Of a stretch of DNA of 19,861 bases, positions 13,395 through 19,861 are shown piece after piece (positions within the stretch are counted from its first letter, which is position 1; each line of letters opens with the position of its first letter). The stretch comes from an uncultured Eubacteriales bacterium. Lineage in GTDB: Bacteria; Bacillota; Clostridia; Oscillospirales; QAMX01. The translations under genes and the position numbers were made by a program. Under the pieces are notes generated by a model, which saw only the letters and a list, made by a program, of their open reading frames with translations, did no database searches and was not told where the DNA came from. The stretch spans positions 1 to 19,861 of the forward strand of contig URVL01000024.1 in assembly GCA_900551265.1 (NCBI GenBank), read 5' to 3'.

Positions 13395-14960
13395 ATGCCG
13401 CATACGACACCGCCACAGTATCAGGAAGTTTTTGAGGATCCGGAACTGCCGACGGATCGTGCGCCTGCGGACGCCGCTCCGGGTATTGGTTATATTTTCG
13501 AGCATACGGCGGGACATAAATGCCTGGTGTTTTGCAACAGCCGTGAGGAATGCGAGGTGGTTACGGCTACGCTGCGGCAATATTGCGAAAAGAATAACGA
13601 ACCCGACCGTTTTCTGATTCATCATGGAAATCTCTCGGCGTCGTTACGCGAGACGGCGGAGTCTGATATGCGCGACGATAGCCTGTTCCTGACGACCTGT
13701 ACAACGGCGACGCTGGAGTTGGGTATTGATATTGGACGGCTGGAACGCGCATTCCAGATCGACGCGCCCTTTACCGTCAGTTCCTTTTTACAGCGCATGG
13801 GCCGAACCGGAAGGCGCGGCTCTCCGCCGGAGATGTGGTTTGTAATCCGGGAAGAAATGGCGCTTCCTACGGCGCCCTTACCGCAGCTTATTCCATGGAA
13901 GCTTTTACAGGCGATATCTCTGGTCCAGCTTTATTTAGAAGAACGCTGGGTCGAACCGCCGAACCCGGACCGCCTGCCATACAGCCTGCTGTATCACCAG
14001 ACGATGTCGGTTCTCGCCACATCCGGTGAATTAAGGCCGAATGAGCTTGCCGGACGTGTCCTGACCTTGTCTCCTTTCCGCAATATTCCGGCTGAGGATT
14101 TCCGTGCGCTGTTGCTGCATCTGCTTCAGATAGACCATTTGCAAAAAACCGCTGAAGGCGGGTTGATTATCGGCCTTGCGGGGGAGAGAATTGTAAATTC
14201 CTATAAGTTTTATGCGGTGTTTAAGGAAGACGAACTTTTTACGGTACGTTGTGGTTCACAGGAGCTTGGCACCATTGTTCAGCCGCCGCCGCTTGGCGAG
14301 CGGATTGCGCTGGCCGGACATGTGTGGATTAATATAGAGATCGATTATAAGAAAAAATTAATTTTCGTTGAGCCGGTCGGCGGCACAGTTCCGGCATTTT
14401 TCGGACTTTGTCCGGGCGACCTCCACACGAAGGTACTCCAACGTATGCAGCGGCTTTTGTGCGAGCACGATACATTTCCGTATATGCGTCCGGCGTCGTT
14501 ACTTCGGTTGGCTGAAGCGCGTGAACTGGTGAAAAATGCCGGAGGGTTGAGACCGCTTATGCATTTAGGCGGCGATATGTGGACGTTGATGCCATGGCTT
14601 GGCACATATGCGTTTTTGGCTGCGGAGCGGTTCCTTAAAATCAAATGCGCGAAGGCGCTGCAGCTTTCCGGCTTTGAAAGTGCGCGCCCGTATTACATGC
14701 AGTTTAAAATGAAAGCCGGTGAAGAGGAATTTTGGGATGTTACATCCCGCCTTGCCGCCGAGGAATTTGACCCTATGGAGCTGGTATATCCAAAGGAAGT
14801 CCCGTATTTTGAAAAATATGACGAATATGTCCCGGAAGAACTGATACGAAAAGGATTTGCGTACGATATTTTGGGCGTTTCCGAAATGCGGGCATATTTT
14901 AAAGCAGGACGGCGCGGGCTCCTGTCCGAAAAAGGCGGACATTCCAGCGAATGTTCATGA
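13395..14960 (+). CDS. Lhr-like helicase, C-terminal fragment
   Basis: 521 residues from the first ATG after the stop. It holds the second RecA domain: CLVFCNSREE (43-52, motif IV), IHHGNLSASLRE (75-86), TATLELGIDIG (104-114, motif V) and QRMGRTGRRG (133-142, motif VI with arginine fingers). Then follow about 370 residues of the winged-helix and accessory part seen in Lhr-like helicases (for example WKLLQAISLVQLYLEERWVE, and FEKYDEYVPEELIRKGF near the end). No ribosome site lies before ATG 13395, and no better start exists between the amber codon and it, so this piece is probably not made efficiently unless ribosomes reinitiate or read through. The frame has no further defect. Confidence 0.75.
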   Translation: MPHTTPPQYQEVFEDPELPTDRAPADAAPGIGYIFEHTAGHKCLVFCNSREECEVVTATLRQYCEKNNEPDRFLIHHGNLSASLRETAESDMRDDSLFLTTCTTATLELGIDIGRLERAFQIDAPFTVSSFLQRMGRTGRRGSPPEMWFVIREEMALPTAPLPQLIPWKLLQAISLVQLYLEERWVEPPNPDRLPYSLLYHQTMSVLATSGELRPNELAGRVLTLSPFRNIPAEDFRALLLHLLQIDHLQKTAEGGLIIGLAGERIVNSYKFYAVFKEDELFTVRCGSQELGTIVQPPPLGERIALAGHVWINIEIDYKKKLIFVEPVGGTVPAFFGLCPGDLHTKVLQRMQRLLCEHDTFPYMRPASLLRLAEARELVKNAGGLRPLMHLGGDMWTLMPWLGTYAFLAAERFLKIKCAKALQLSGFESARPYYMQFKMKAGEEEFWDVTSRLAAEEFDPMELVYPKEVPYFEKYDEYVPEELIRKGFAYDILGVSEMRAYFKAGRRGLLSEKGGHSSECS

Positions 14961-14965
14961 TTTTT
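14937..14965 (+). terminator. Weak terminator at the helicase 3' end
   Basis: An 8-bp stem with one G-U pair (14937-14944 with 14949-14956), loop CAGC, then ATGA and TTTTT (14961-14965). It overlaps the last codons of the helicase. The 4-nt gap before the T run makes it weak. Confidence 0.4.
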
Positions 14966-14968
14966 CAA

Positions 14969-14997
14969 TTGATTTCACGGATTGTCGATGGTATAAT
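14969..14997 (+). promoter_or_regulatory. Promoter of the lgt-folD-PPIase operon
   Basis: -35 TTGATT (14969-14974), a 17-bp spacer and a perfect -10 TATAAT (14992-14997). Predicted start near 15004, giving a leader of about 105 nt before lgt. Confidence 0.78.
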
Positions 14998-15008
14998 TGC
15001 GGTAAAAG

Positions 15009-15059
15009 ATTTTTAGTTGGTGAATCTGGCTAAAAATTTAAGGAAAATAAGAATTTTCC
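15009..15059 (+). other. Two AT-rich hairpins in the lgt leader
   Basis: First: ATTTTTAG (15009-15016) pairs perfectly with CTAAAAAT (15030-15037). Second: GGAAAAT (15042-15048) pairs with ATTTTCC (15053-15059) with a 4-nt loop, followed by GTGTTTTTATTTT. The second looks like a weak attenuator or stability element; stems have few G-C pairs, so significance is uncertain. No known riboswitch is recognised. Confidence 0.35.
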
Positions 15060-15108
15060 GTGTTTTTATTTTCATTCCCGCAAGAACTGTTTTTGGGAGG
15101 AAGAGAAC

Positions 15109-16200
15109 ATGAATACCATAAGTTTCCCCGGATTAGGCATCTCGGTCAATGTAAACAGGATTGCCTTCAGCGTGTTCGGCCTGGATATCTATTGGTACGG
15201 CATTATTATTGCGGTGGGCTTCCTGCTTGCCGTTATTTATTGCAATTACCGTGCAAAGGACTTTGGAATTAAAAAAGATGATCTTCTCGATATGCTAATT
15301 TTTGCGGTCCCAATTGCAATTATTGGCGCGCGCGCTTACTATGTTATTTTCATGTATGATGAATACTATTATGGAAATCCCCAGTTGATTTATCAGATAT
15401 GGGACGGTGGCGTTGCGATTTATGGTGCGATTATCGCGGGTGTTTTAACGGTATTGGTTTTCTGTCTGATTAAACGTATTCGCGTTGGAACGATGCTCGA
15501 CCTGTGTGTACTCGGTCTGTTGATAGGACAGGCAATCGGCCGCTGGGGTAATTTCGTCAATCAGGAGGCTTATGGCACGACGACAAACCTCCCTTGGGCG
15601 ATGGTGTTGTCAAACGGCGCTTCGGTGCATCCCTGCTTCCTTTATGAGTCTCTTTGGAATATTGTCGGTTTTGTTATTCTTCATTTTTATTCGAAGAAGC
15701 GCCGCTACAGTGGAGAAATATTTTTAATTTACACGGCTTGGTATGGATTCGGACGCGGCCTGATTGAGGGGTTGCGCACAGACAGTTTGTATTTTTTCGG
15801 CACCGGCTTGCGCGTTTCACAGTTCTTTGGATTCTTTACCTGTATTATCGCGCTTGGCTTTTTGGTCTATCTCTACTTGTTCCGGGAACAGGACCCCGAG
15901 GCGCTTGCCAATCCGTATCTTCCGAAACGTGTCCGGAAATCAAAACGCAATGCGGAAGAGGACCTGGATGCCGAATATGAAGATGACGCTGAACCGGAAT
16001 ATGTGAATCTGGAGGGTGGCACTGGAGACGCCGGCTATATGAAGGGTGACGAAAGTACGGAAGAGGATGATGCCTCCTTCTATGGGGAAGAATCGGACTC
16101 TGAAGACAATGCATCTGCGCCGGATACCGCTGAAGATGCGGCGGCGGACAACACCGAAAAGGAACACAAGAATACTTCCGGTCAGGAGGAACAGAAATGA
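15109..16200 (+). CDS. lgt: Prolipoprotein diacylglyceryl transferase with long acidic tail
   Basis: Moves a diacylglyceryl group from phosphatidylglycerol to the lipobox cysteine of prolipoproteins, the first step of lipoprotein maturation. 363 residues, about 80-90 more than usual. Several membrane helices span about 1-258. WDGGVAIYGAIIAG (98-111) and the family signature GRWGNFVNQEAYG (144-156, with Arg145) are intact, followed by YESLWN and GRGLIEGLRTD (215-225). After the last helix a basic patch (KRVRKSKR, 273-280) leads into residues 281-363, where 31 of 83 residues are Asp or Glu; the tail should be cytoplasmic. Ribosome site GGGAGG lies before the ATG. The stop overlaps folD by 4 nt (ATGA). 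A lipoprotein, a likely substrate, is third in the operon. Confidence 0.96.
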   Translation: MNTISFPGLGISVNVNRIAFSVFGLDIYWYGIIIAVGFLLAVIYCNYRAKDFGIKKDDLLDMLIFAVPIAIIGARAYYVIFMYDEYYYGNPQLIYQIWDGGVAIYGAIIAGVLTVLVFCLIKRIRVGTMLDLCVLGLLIGQAIGRWGNFVNQEAYGTTTNLPWAMVLSNGASVHPCFLYESLWNIVGFVILHFYSKKRRYSGEIFLIYTAWYGFGRGLIEGLRTDSLYFFGTGLRVSQFFGFFTCIIALGFLVYLYLFREQDPEALANPYLPKRVRKSKRNAEEDLDAEYEDDAEPEYVNLEGGTGDAGYMKGDESTEEDDASFYGEESDSEDNASAPDTAEDAAADNTEKEHKNTSGQEEQK

Positions 16201-17051
16201 GCGCGCAGATATTGGATGGACGCGAAGTTTCCAAGCGGGTACGCCGCCGTGTAAAAGCGGAGGTCAAGGTGTTTTCAGAAGATACCGGCGTTACGCCGTG
16301 CCTTGCGGTAATTATTGTCGGGGAAGACCCCGCTTCGCAAGTATATGTTAGAAATAAGAAAATTGCCTGCGAAAAATGCGGTATTCTTTCCCGGGAATAT
16401 GCATTGCCTGAGAGTACAACGCAGGAAGAGCTGATTGCTTTGCTGCATGAGTTGAATGCCGACGCCACAGTGCATGGCATACTGGTGCAGCACCCGTTAC
16501 CTGCACACATAGAGGAATCTGTAATCAATCACACGATTGATCCTGTTAAGGATGTCGATGCATTCCATACAGAGAATGTTGGCAGCTTGTTCGTCGGAGA
16601 TGCAAAATTTCTACCCTGTACGCCGGCTGGCGTTATGGAGTTGCTGGATGCCTATGAGATTCCGGTTTCGGGTCGTGAGTGCGTAGTGGTGGGCCGTTCA
16701 AATCTTGTTGGAAAGCCTCAGGCGATGCTGCTGTTACAGCGTAACGGTACGGTCACGATTTGCCATTCCAGGACGCGGGATCTCGGTGAAGTTACACGCC
16801 GTGCGGATATTTTGGTGGTTGCGATTGGAAAACCCCGCTTTGTTACGGCCGATATGGTGAAAGAGGGCGCCGTTGTCATTGATGTAGGCGTAAATCGTTT
16901 GCCCGATGGTCTTTGCGGCGATGTTGACTTTGAGCCGGTTGCTGAGAAGGCGTCGTATATAACGCCGGTACCCGGCGGCGTGGGACGCATGACGATTGCC
17001 ATGCTTATGCAGAACACGCTGACTGCTGCGCGGCTCCAGGTATTATCATGA
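16197..17051 (+). CDS. folD: Bifunctional methylenetetrahydrofolate dehydrogenase/cyclohydrolase FolD
   Basis: Oxidises 5,10-methylene-THF to methenyl-THF with NADP and hydrolyses it to 10-formyl-THF, linking one-carbon pools for purine and formyl-Met synthesis; cytosolic. 284 residues, normal length. YVRNKKIACEKCG carries the catalytic Lys (YVxxK). GILVQHPLP, DVDAFH, VVVGRSNLVGKP (Rossmann cofactor loop) and ITPVPGGVGRMTIAML are the family blocks. Three of them deviate from the usual forms: His for Leu in VQLPLP, Ala for Gly in VDGFH, and Arg for Pro in GGVGPMT. The start overlaps the lgt stop (ATGA). Co-transcribed with lgt and the lipoprotein cyclophilin; no metabolic link is obvious. Confidence 0.96.
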   Translation: MSAQILDGREVSKRVRRRVKAEVKVFSEDTGVTPCLAVIIVGEDPASQVYVRNKKIACEKCGILSREYALPESTTQEELIALLHELNADATVHGILVQHPLPAHIEESVINHTIDPVKDVDAFHTENVGSLFVGDAKFLPCTPAGVMELLDAYEIPVSGRECVVVGRSNLVGKPQAMLLLQRNGTVTICHSRTRDLGEVTRRADILVVAIGKPRFVTADMVKEGAVVIDVGVNRLPDGLCGDVDFEPVAEKASYITPVPGGVGRMTIAMLMQNTLTAARLQVLS

Positions 17052-17072
17052 AACGGCATGGGGGAACACATC

Positions 17073-17687
17073 ATGACAAATCGAACGAGTAAGATCATAA
17101 AGGTGGTTGCGGTTCTCGCTGTAATTGCAGTGTGCCTGCTGTTGCCTGGTTGCGCTGAAAAAGTCCGTGTCATTACCAATCCAAATGATTTCGACATTGC
17201 ATATGATACGTCGCGCCTGATTAAGTTTGAAATTGTTATGGAGGACGACGCTGTGATAGAGGGTGAGCTTTATCCTCTTGTTGCGCCGATTACGGTGCGT
17301 AATTTTGTAACACTGGCAGAGAGCGGCTATTATAACGGCACGAAGTTTAACCGCGTGATTGCAGATAAATTGATTCAGTGCTCCGGTACGGGTGAACCGG
17401 CGCCGTACAGGATCCGCGGCGAGTTTGAAGAAAACGGTTGGAAAAATACATTGTCCCATCTGCGTGGAACGATTTCCATGTCACATGTAGAGGGAGAGAA
17501 TGACTCTGCATACAGTACGTTTTTTATTTTGCTGGAGAATCGTACATATTACGATGGAGATTATGCCGCATTTGGAAGGATTACGTCTGGTCTAATCAAT
17601 TGTGATCTGATTTCCCGCGTAGAAGTGGATGGCACATCGCCTATAGAACCACAGACAATCCGTGAGATCAATATTTTGGGTAACTAA
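17073..17687 (+). CDS. Lipoprotein peptidyl-prolyl cis-trans isomerase (cyclophilin type), divergent
   Basis: 204 residues. A signal peptide with lipobox LPGC (24-27; Cys27 would be lipidated by Lgt, encoded two genes upstream) places it on the outer face of the membrane. The cyclophilin fold is readable: PITVRNFVTLAESGYYNGTK, then FNRVI (92-96, conserved Arg94), HLRGTISMS (129-137) and DYAAFGRI (163-170). The usual Gln-Gly-Gly of the active-site loop is LIQCSG, and the SQFFI block is STFFI, so the conserved Gln is lost. Enzymatic isomerase activity may be low; chaperone-like folding of exported proteins is the family role. A longer frame starts at 17058, but GGGGGA at 17060-17065 with a 7-nt gap supports ATG 17073. 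A terminator follows. Confidence 0.88.
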   Translation: MTNRTSKIIKVVAVLAVIAVCLLLPGCAEKVRVITNPNDFDIAYDTSRLIKFEIVMEDDAVIEGELYPLVAPITVRNFVTLAESGYYNGTKFNRVIADKLIQCSGTGEPAPYRIRGEFEENGWKNTLSHLRGTISMSHVEGENDSAYSTFFILLENRTYYDGDYAAFGRITSGLINCDLISRVEVDGTSPIEPQTIREINILGN

Positions 17688-17697
17688 ATGTAAAAAA

Positions 17698-17725
17698 GGC
17701 GGGAGCGGCAGCTTTCGCCCTTTTT
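17698..17725 (+). terminator. Terminator of the lgt operon
   Basis: A 9-bp stem GGCGGGAGC (17698-17706) with GCTTTCGCC (17711-17719), including two G-U pairs, loop GGCA, then CTTTTT (17720-17725). A-run upstream at 17692-17697. Confidence 0.85.
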
Positions 17726-17821
17726 GATTATGTGCTTATCAATGATGGTTTTGTTACAGAGTAAAACTATAATGTGAAGAAATATTGTTTTCTATAATTT
17801 GGAAATTAAAATGAATTGTTG

Positions 17822-17850
17822 TTGCTATTGGCTGTTTTTTTTGCTATAAT
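17822..17850 (+). promoter_or_regulatory. gdpP promoter
   Basis: -35 TTGCTA (17822-17827), a 17-bp spacer with a T8 run, and a perfect TATAAT (17845-17850). Predicted start near 17857. Confidence 0.75.
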
Positions 17851-17885
17851 AAAATATCCACTTGCCGTATAAAGAAATATAAAGC

Positions 17886-17948
17886 ATGAACTGCTGGTTG
17901 TTTAACTGGAGATGCAGAATGTGGATTCAGATCATTATTTATGATTAG
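17886..17948 (+). other. Possible Trp-rich leader peptide
   Basis: ATG to TAG frame of 20 residues, MNCWLFNWRCRMWIQIIIYD, with three Trp and two Cys. It lies almost exactly inside the 9-bp inverted repeat of the leader. There is no good ribosome site before it (only AAAG), so translation is doubtful. Confidence 0.2.
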
Positions 17949-18009
17949 CGCGTCATGCTTTTCTCACGGGGAAGTATACTGCAATAATGTACATGCAGGA
18001 GGCTGGCGC

Positions 18010-18063
18010 GTGAGTTTTTATCATATAGGAGTGGAAAGGCTGGTGAGTAAGTTTGACAGATAA
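18010..18063 (+). other. Possible short upstream frame overlapping the gdpP start
   Basis: GTG start with a full AGGAGG (17997-18002) 7 nt upstream, encoding 17 residues (MSFYHIGVERLVSKFDR). Its TAA (18061-18063) lies 5 nt past the gdpP TTG codon in another frame. This is the best ribosome site in the leader, so ribosomes ending here could restart at gdpP (translational coupling). Inference only. Confidence 0.35.
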
Positions 18064-19861
18064 GAAAATCAGAAGGCTCGCTGAACCCGGTTATGATGTC
18101 TTTTTTCTTTGCATGCTGATATTCAGCGTTGTTGGTTTCTTCTTTCATGGAATTATCGTTGGCGTGGCGGAAGCGGTCGCCGTATTCGTTCTGTGGTTGC
18201 TCTATCGCCGTTCCAGTCAAAGAAAAAAACGCGAAATTATTAATTATATGGAATCTGTGACGCTGGAGGTAAATTCTGCCGGAAGCCTTGCAGTGGCAGA
18301 CTTTCCGTTGCCGCTGGCCGTTGTGCATATCGACGATGGGGAGATCATTTGGGGCAATGAGCATTTTAATGACATTATCATCAAATATACAAACATTGAA
18401 GATTTGCGAATTACGGAAGCGTTTGATGATTTTCAACTTGCAGATTTGCATGAGCTTGCCTCTGGAAAACGTACCGATGCGGTCGTCAAGTGTGCAGGAG
18501 CGACATTCCGAATTTTTGGGGATGCTTCGCGCACAGAGGGGTATGAGAACATTTGCACGCTCACATTTATCGATATTTCTGCAGAGATTGAACTGACAAA
18601 TGAATTAAATTTAATGCGCCCTGTTGTCGCACTGGTGCAGGTTGATAATTACGAAGAACTTTCCAAGGACCTTTCGAGTTATGAAAGTACGTTAATGATG
18701 GCCAACATAGAGTCCTGCATTACCAAACTTTGTGAAATGGCCCACGCGATCAGCCTGCGAAATGATGAACGCTATACTCTGATTTTTGAAGAACGCTATT
18801 TGCCGGATTGCGTAAAATCGCGCTTTAGCGTTTTGGACGAGGTGCGAAAAATTAAAACGCCTACGGGAATGTCGGCCACGCTTTCCATCGGCATTGGCTG
18901 CGAAGGCGGCACGTATATGGAAAATCTGTCGGCTGCCCGGCTTGCCATGGACATGGCGCTGTCTCGCGGCGGCGATCAGGCTGTGATTAAGAACCAGCAG
19001 ACTTATGAATTTTTCGGGGGAAGCACGAGAGAGGTTGAAAAGCGCACGAAGGTGCGTTCCCGCGTGATTTCAAATGCGGTTGCCGATCTGATTCGCAGTT
19101 CCTCCACGGTAATTGCAATGGGGCATCGCTATTCCGATATGGACAGCCTGGGCTCCTGTGTCGGTGTTGCGTGTATTTGCCGGAAGTTGGGTGTTCCTGT
19201 TCACATTGTGTATGACTCGCGAACGACATCCGCGTCTGTGCTCTATCGTAAACTACGGGAGGTTCCTGCATATCAGGATATTTTCATTAGTGGGGATCAC
19301 GCTATGGAGCTGTTGACGGACGATGCGCTATTGATTGTAACGGATGTCAGCCGTCCCGGTTTCGTGGACGCACCGCAGGTGTTGCAAGCGGCGCAGCGCA
19401 TTGTGGTGATTGATCACCACCGCCGTGCGTCGGATTACATTGATAATTCTATGGTCAGCATGCATGAGCCATATGCTTCGTCGGCAAGTGAGCTGGTATC
19501 GGAAATGATGCAATATGTTCTGACGCCGAGCGATGTTCTTCGTCAGGAGGCGGAGTGCATGTTGGCGGGTATCATGTTGGACACAAAGAATTTTACCATG
19601 AAAACCGGTGTTCGTACGTTTGAGGCTGCTGCTTTTCTGCGGCGTGCCGGTGCGGATACGATTGAGGTCAAGTGTCTTTTTGCCGATAATATGGACGATT
19701 ATTTTGACCGCTGCGATATCATCAAGACGGCAGAGAAGTACCGTGCCGGCATCGCGATTGCCTACTCGGAGAAGGAAGTTCCGAAGGCAATTGCCGCACA
19801 GGCCGCCGATGAACTTTTGTGTATTGAGGGAATCCAGGGTTCCTTTGTTGTGTATCGTTTT
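18053..19861 (+). CDS. gdpP: c-di-AMP phosphodiesterase GdpP, C-terminus beyond the window
   Basis: Membrane enzyme that hydrolyses cyclic di-AMP to pApA, lowering the second messenger that governs potassium, osmotic and cell-wall balance. 603 residues are present with no stop. Two membrane helices (about 14-32 and 36-51), a PAS-like domain (about 78-180), a degenerate GGDEF domain (about 188-320, with SRGGDQAVIK at 304-313) and a DHH domain: GHRYSDMDSLG (357-367; His358, Asp362, Asp364), TDVSRP (Asp431), IDHH (453-456; His455) and LDTKNF (Asp510), so all metal ligands are present. DHHA1 begins near the window end. The start TTG (18053) is preceded by GGTGAG; an in-frame stop lies 9 nt upstream, and the next ATG is inside the first helix. 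The short-frame overlap suggests coupled translation. Confidence 0.95.
   Translation, partial: MTDKKIRRLAEPGYDVFFLCMLIFSVVGFFFHGIIVGVAEAVAVFVLWLLYRRSSQRKKREIINYMESVTLEVNSAGSLAVADFPLPLAVVHIDDGEIIWGNEHFNDIIIKYTNIEDLRITEAFDDFQLADLHELASGKRTDAVVKCAGATFRIFGDASRTEGYENICTLTFIDISAEIELTNELNLMRPVVALVQVDNYEELSKDLSSYESTLMMANIESCITKLCEMAHAISLRNDERYTLIFEERYLPDCVKSRFSVLDEVRKIKTPTGMSATLSIGIGCEGGTYMENLSAARLAMDMALSRGGDQAVIKNQQTYEFFGGSTREVEKRTKVRSRVISNAVADLIRSSSTVIAMGHRYSDMDSLGSCVGVACICRKLGVPVHIVYDSRTTSASVLYRKLREVPAYQDIFISGDHAMELLTDDALLIVTDVSRPGFVDAPQVLQAAQRIVVIDHHRRASDYIDNSMVSMHEPYASSASELVSEMMQYVLTPSDVLRQEAECMLAGIMLDTKNFTMKTGVRTFEAAAFLRRAGADTIEVKCLFADNMDDYFDRCDIIKTAEKYRAGIAIAYSEKEVPKAIAAQAADELLCIEGIQGSFVVYRF

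Larger units (their letters stand above)
12636..14960 (+). pseudogene. Lhr-like helicase gene interrupted by one in-frame amber codon
   Basis: The frame starting at 12636 and the 521-residue frame that ends at 14960 share the same phase (both begin at a multiple of three). Only codon 229, TAG at 13320-13322, separates them. Read through, the whole gene is 774 codons before the stop, with no indel, and covers RecA1, RecA2 and the C-terminal region of an ATP-dependent Lhr-like helicase. The context is Ser-Met-stop-His-Phe; from memory, relatives have Glu before His-Phe, which would need one base change (GAG to TAG), but CAG or another codon is possible. TGT-AGC occurs twice 13 bp apart at this site (13305-13310, 13318-13323). 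The options are a young pseudogene, a sequencing error, or readthrough. TAG ends truA normally here. Confidence 0.75.
17726..18052. other. 327-bp intergenic region and gdpP leader
   Basis: From 17726 to about 17820 I see only AT-rich DNA. A promoter lies at 17822-17850. From about 17857 a leader of roughly 195 nt precedes gdpP. It contains a 9-bp perfect inverted repeat (AAAGCATGA at 17881-17889 with TCATGCTTT at 17953-17961) that encloses a 20-residue open frame, and near its end a strong AGGAGG site before a 17-residue frame. No known riboswitch, including the c-di-AMP (ydaO) class, is recognised. Confidence 0.6.

Noticed and set aside
17857-18052. c-di-AMP (ydaO) or c-di-GMP riboswitch before gdpP
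   Set aside because: I could not find the conserved core sequences of either class in the leader.

Overview
The window looks like a chromosomal, mostly housekeeping stretch from a Gram-positive Clostridia-type bacterium (Firmicutes/Bacillota, perhaps Oscillospirales; I cannot name the species). The evidence is strong AGGAGG-type ribosome sites, TTGACA/TATAAT promoters with 17-bp spacers, GAAC-N4-GTTC LexA boxes of the Gram-positive type, an ecfA1-ecfA2-ecfT-truA block, a c-di-AMP phosphodiesterase of the GdpP type, and a DUF5711-cvpA-Lhr-like helicase run. There is no tRNA, rRNA, CRISPR array, insertion sequence or integrase.

Layout. Positions 1-640 (minus) hold the N-terminal part of an aldo/keto reductase. 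A small two-helix membrane protein (711-980, plus) ends at a strong hairpin terminator. It converges with a minus-strand pair: a membrane-anchored D-Ala-D-Ala carboxypeptidase (2309-1197) and a 52-residue DUF3006-like protein (1184-1026). A 345-bp gap carries promoters for both directions. It is followed by a secreted polysaccharide deacetylase (2655-3749) with its own terminator. Next is dinB (3948-5195), whose promoter lies among three LexA boxes. dinB converges with, and overlaps by 11 bp, the manganese exporter gene mntP (5748-5185). A solitary phage-type holin gene (6268-5840, minus) follows.

From a promoter at 6420-6448 a long plus-strand unit runs with overlapping or near-touching genes: an SAM-dependent methyltransferase, ecfA1, ecfA2, ecfT (shared vitamin-transport energising module), truA (tRNA pseudouridine synthase), a DUF5711 membrane protein, cvpA, and an Lhr-like DEAD/DEAH helicase. 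The helicase frame is broken by one in-phase TAG codon at 13320-13322, with both flanking halves otherwise intact. A second operon (promoter 14969-14997, terminator 17698-17725) holds lgt, folD and a lipoprotein cyclophilin that is a likely substrate of the neighbouring Lgt. The window ends inside gdpP (from a TTG start at 18053), behind a leader of roughly 200 nt containing possible short reading frames.

Most notable points: the amber-interrupted helicase; the three-box SOS promoter; the dinB/mntP convergent pair, with a terminator for the minus strand buried inside dinB and none visible for dinB until past mntP; the gdpP leader; the lone holin; and the long acidic tail on Lgt. I see no clearly new multi-gene system. 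The most original signals are regulatory architecture and the interrupted helicase.
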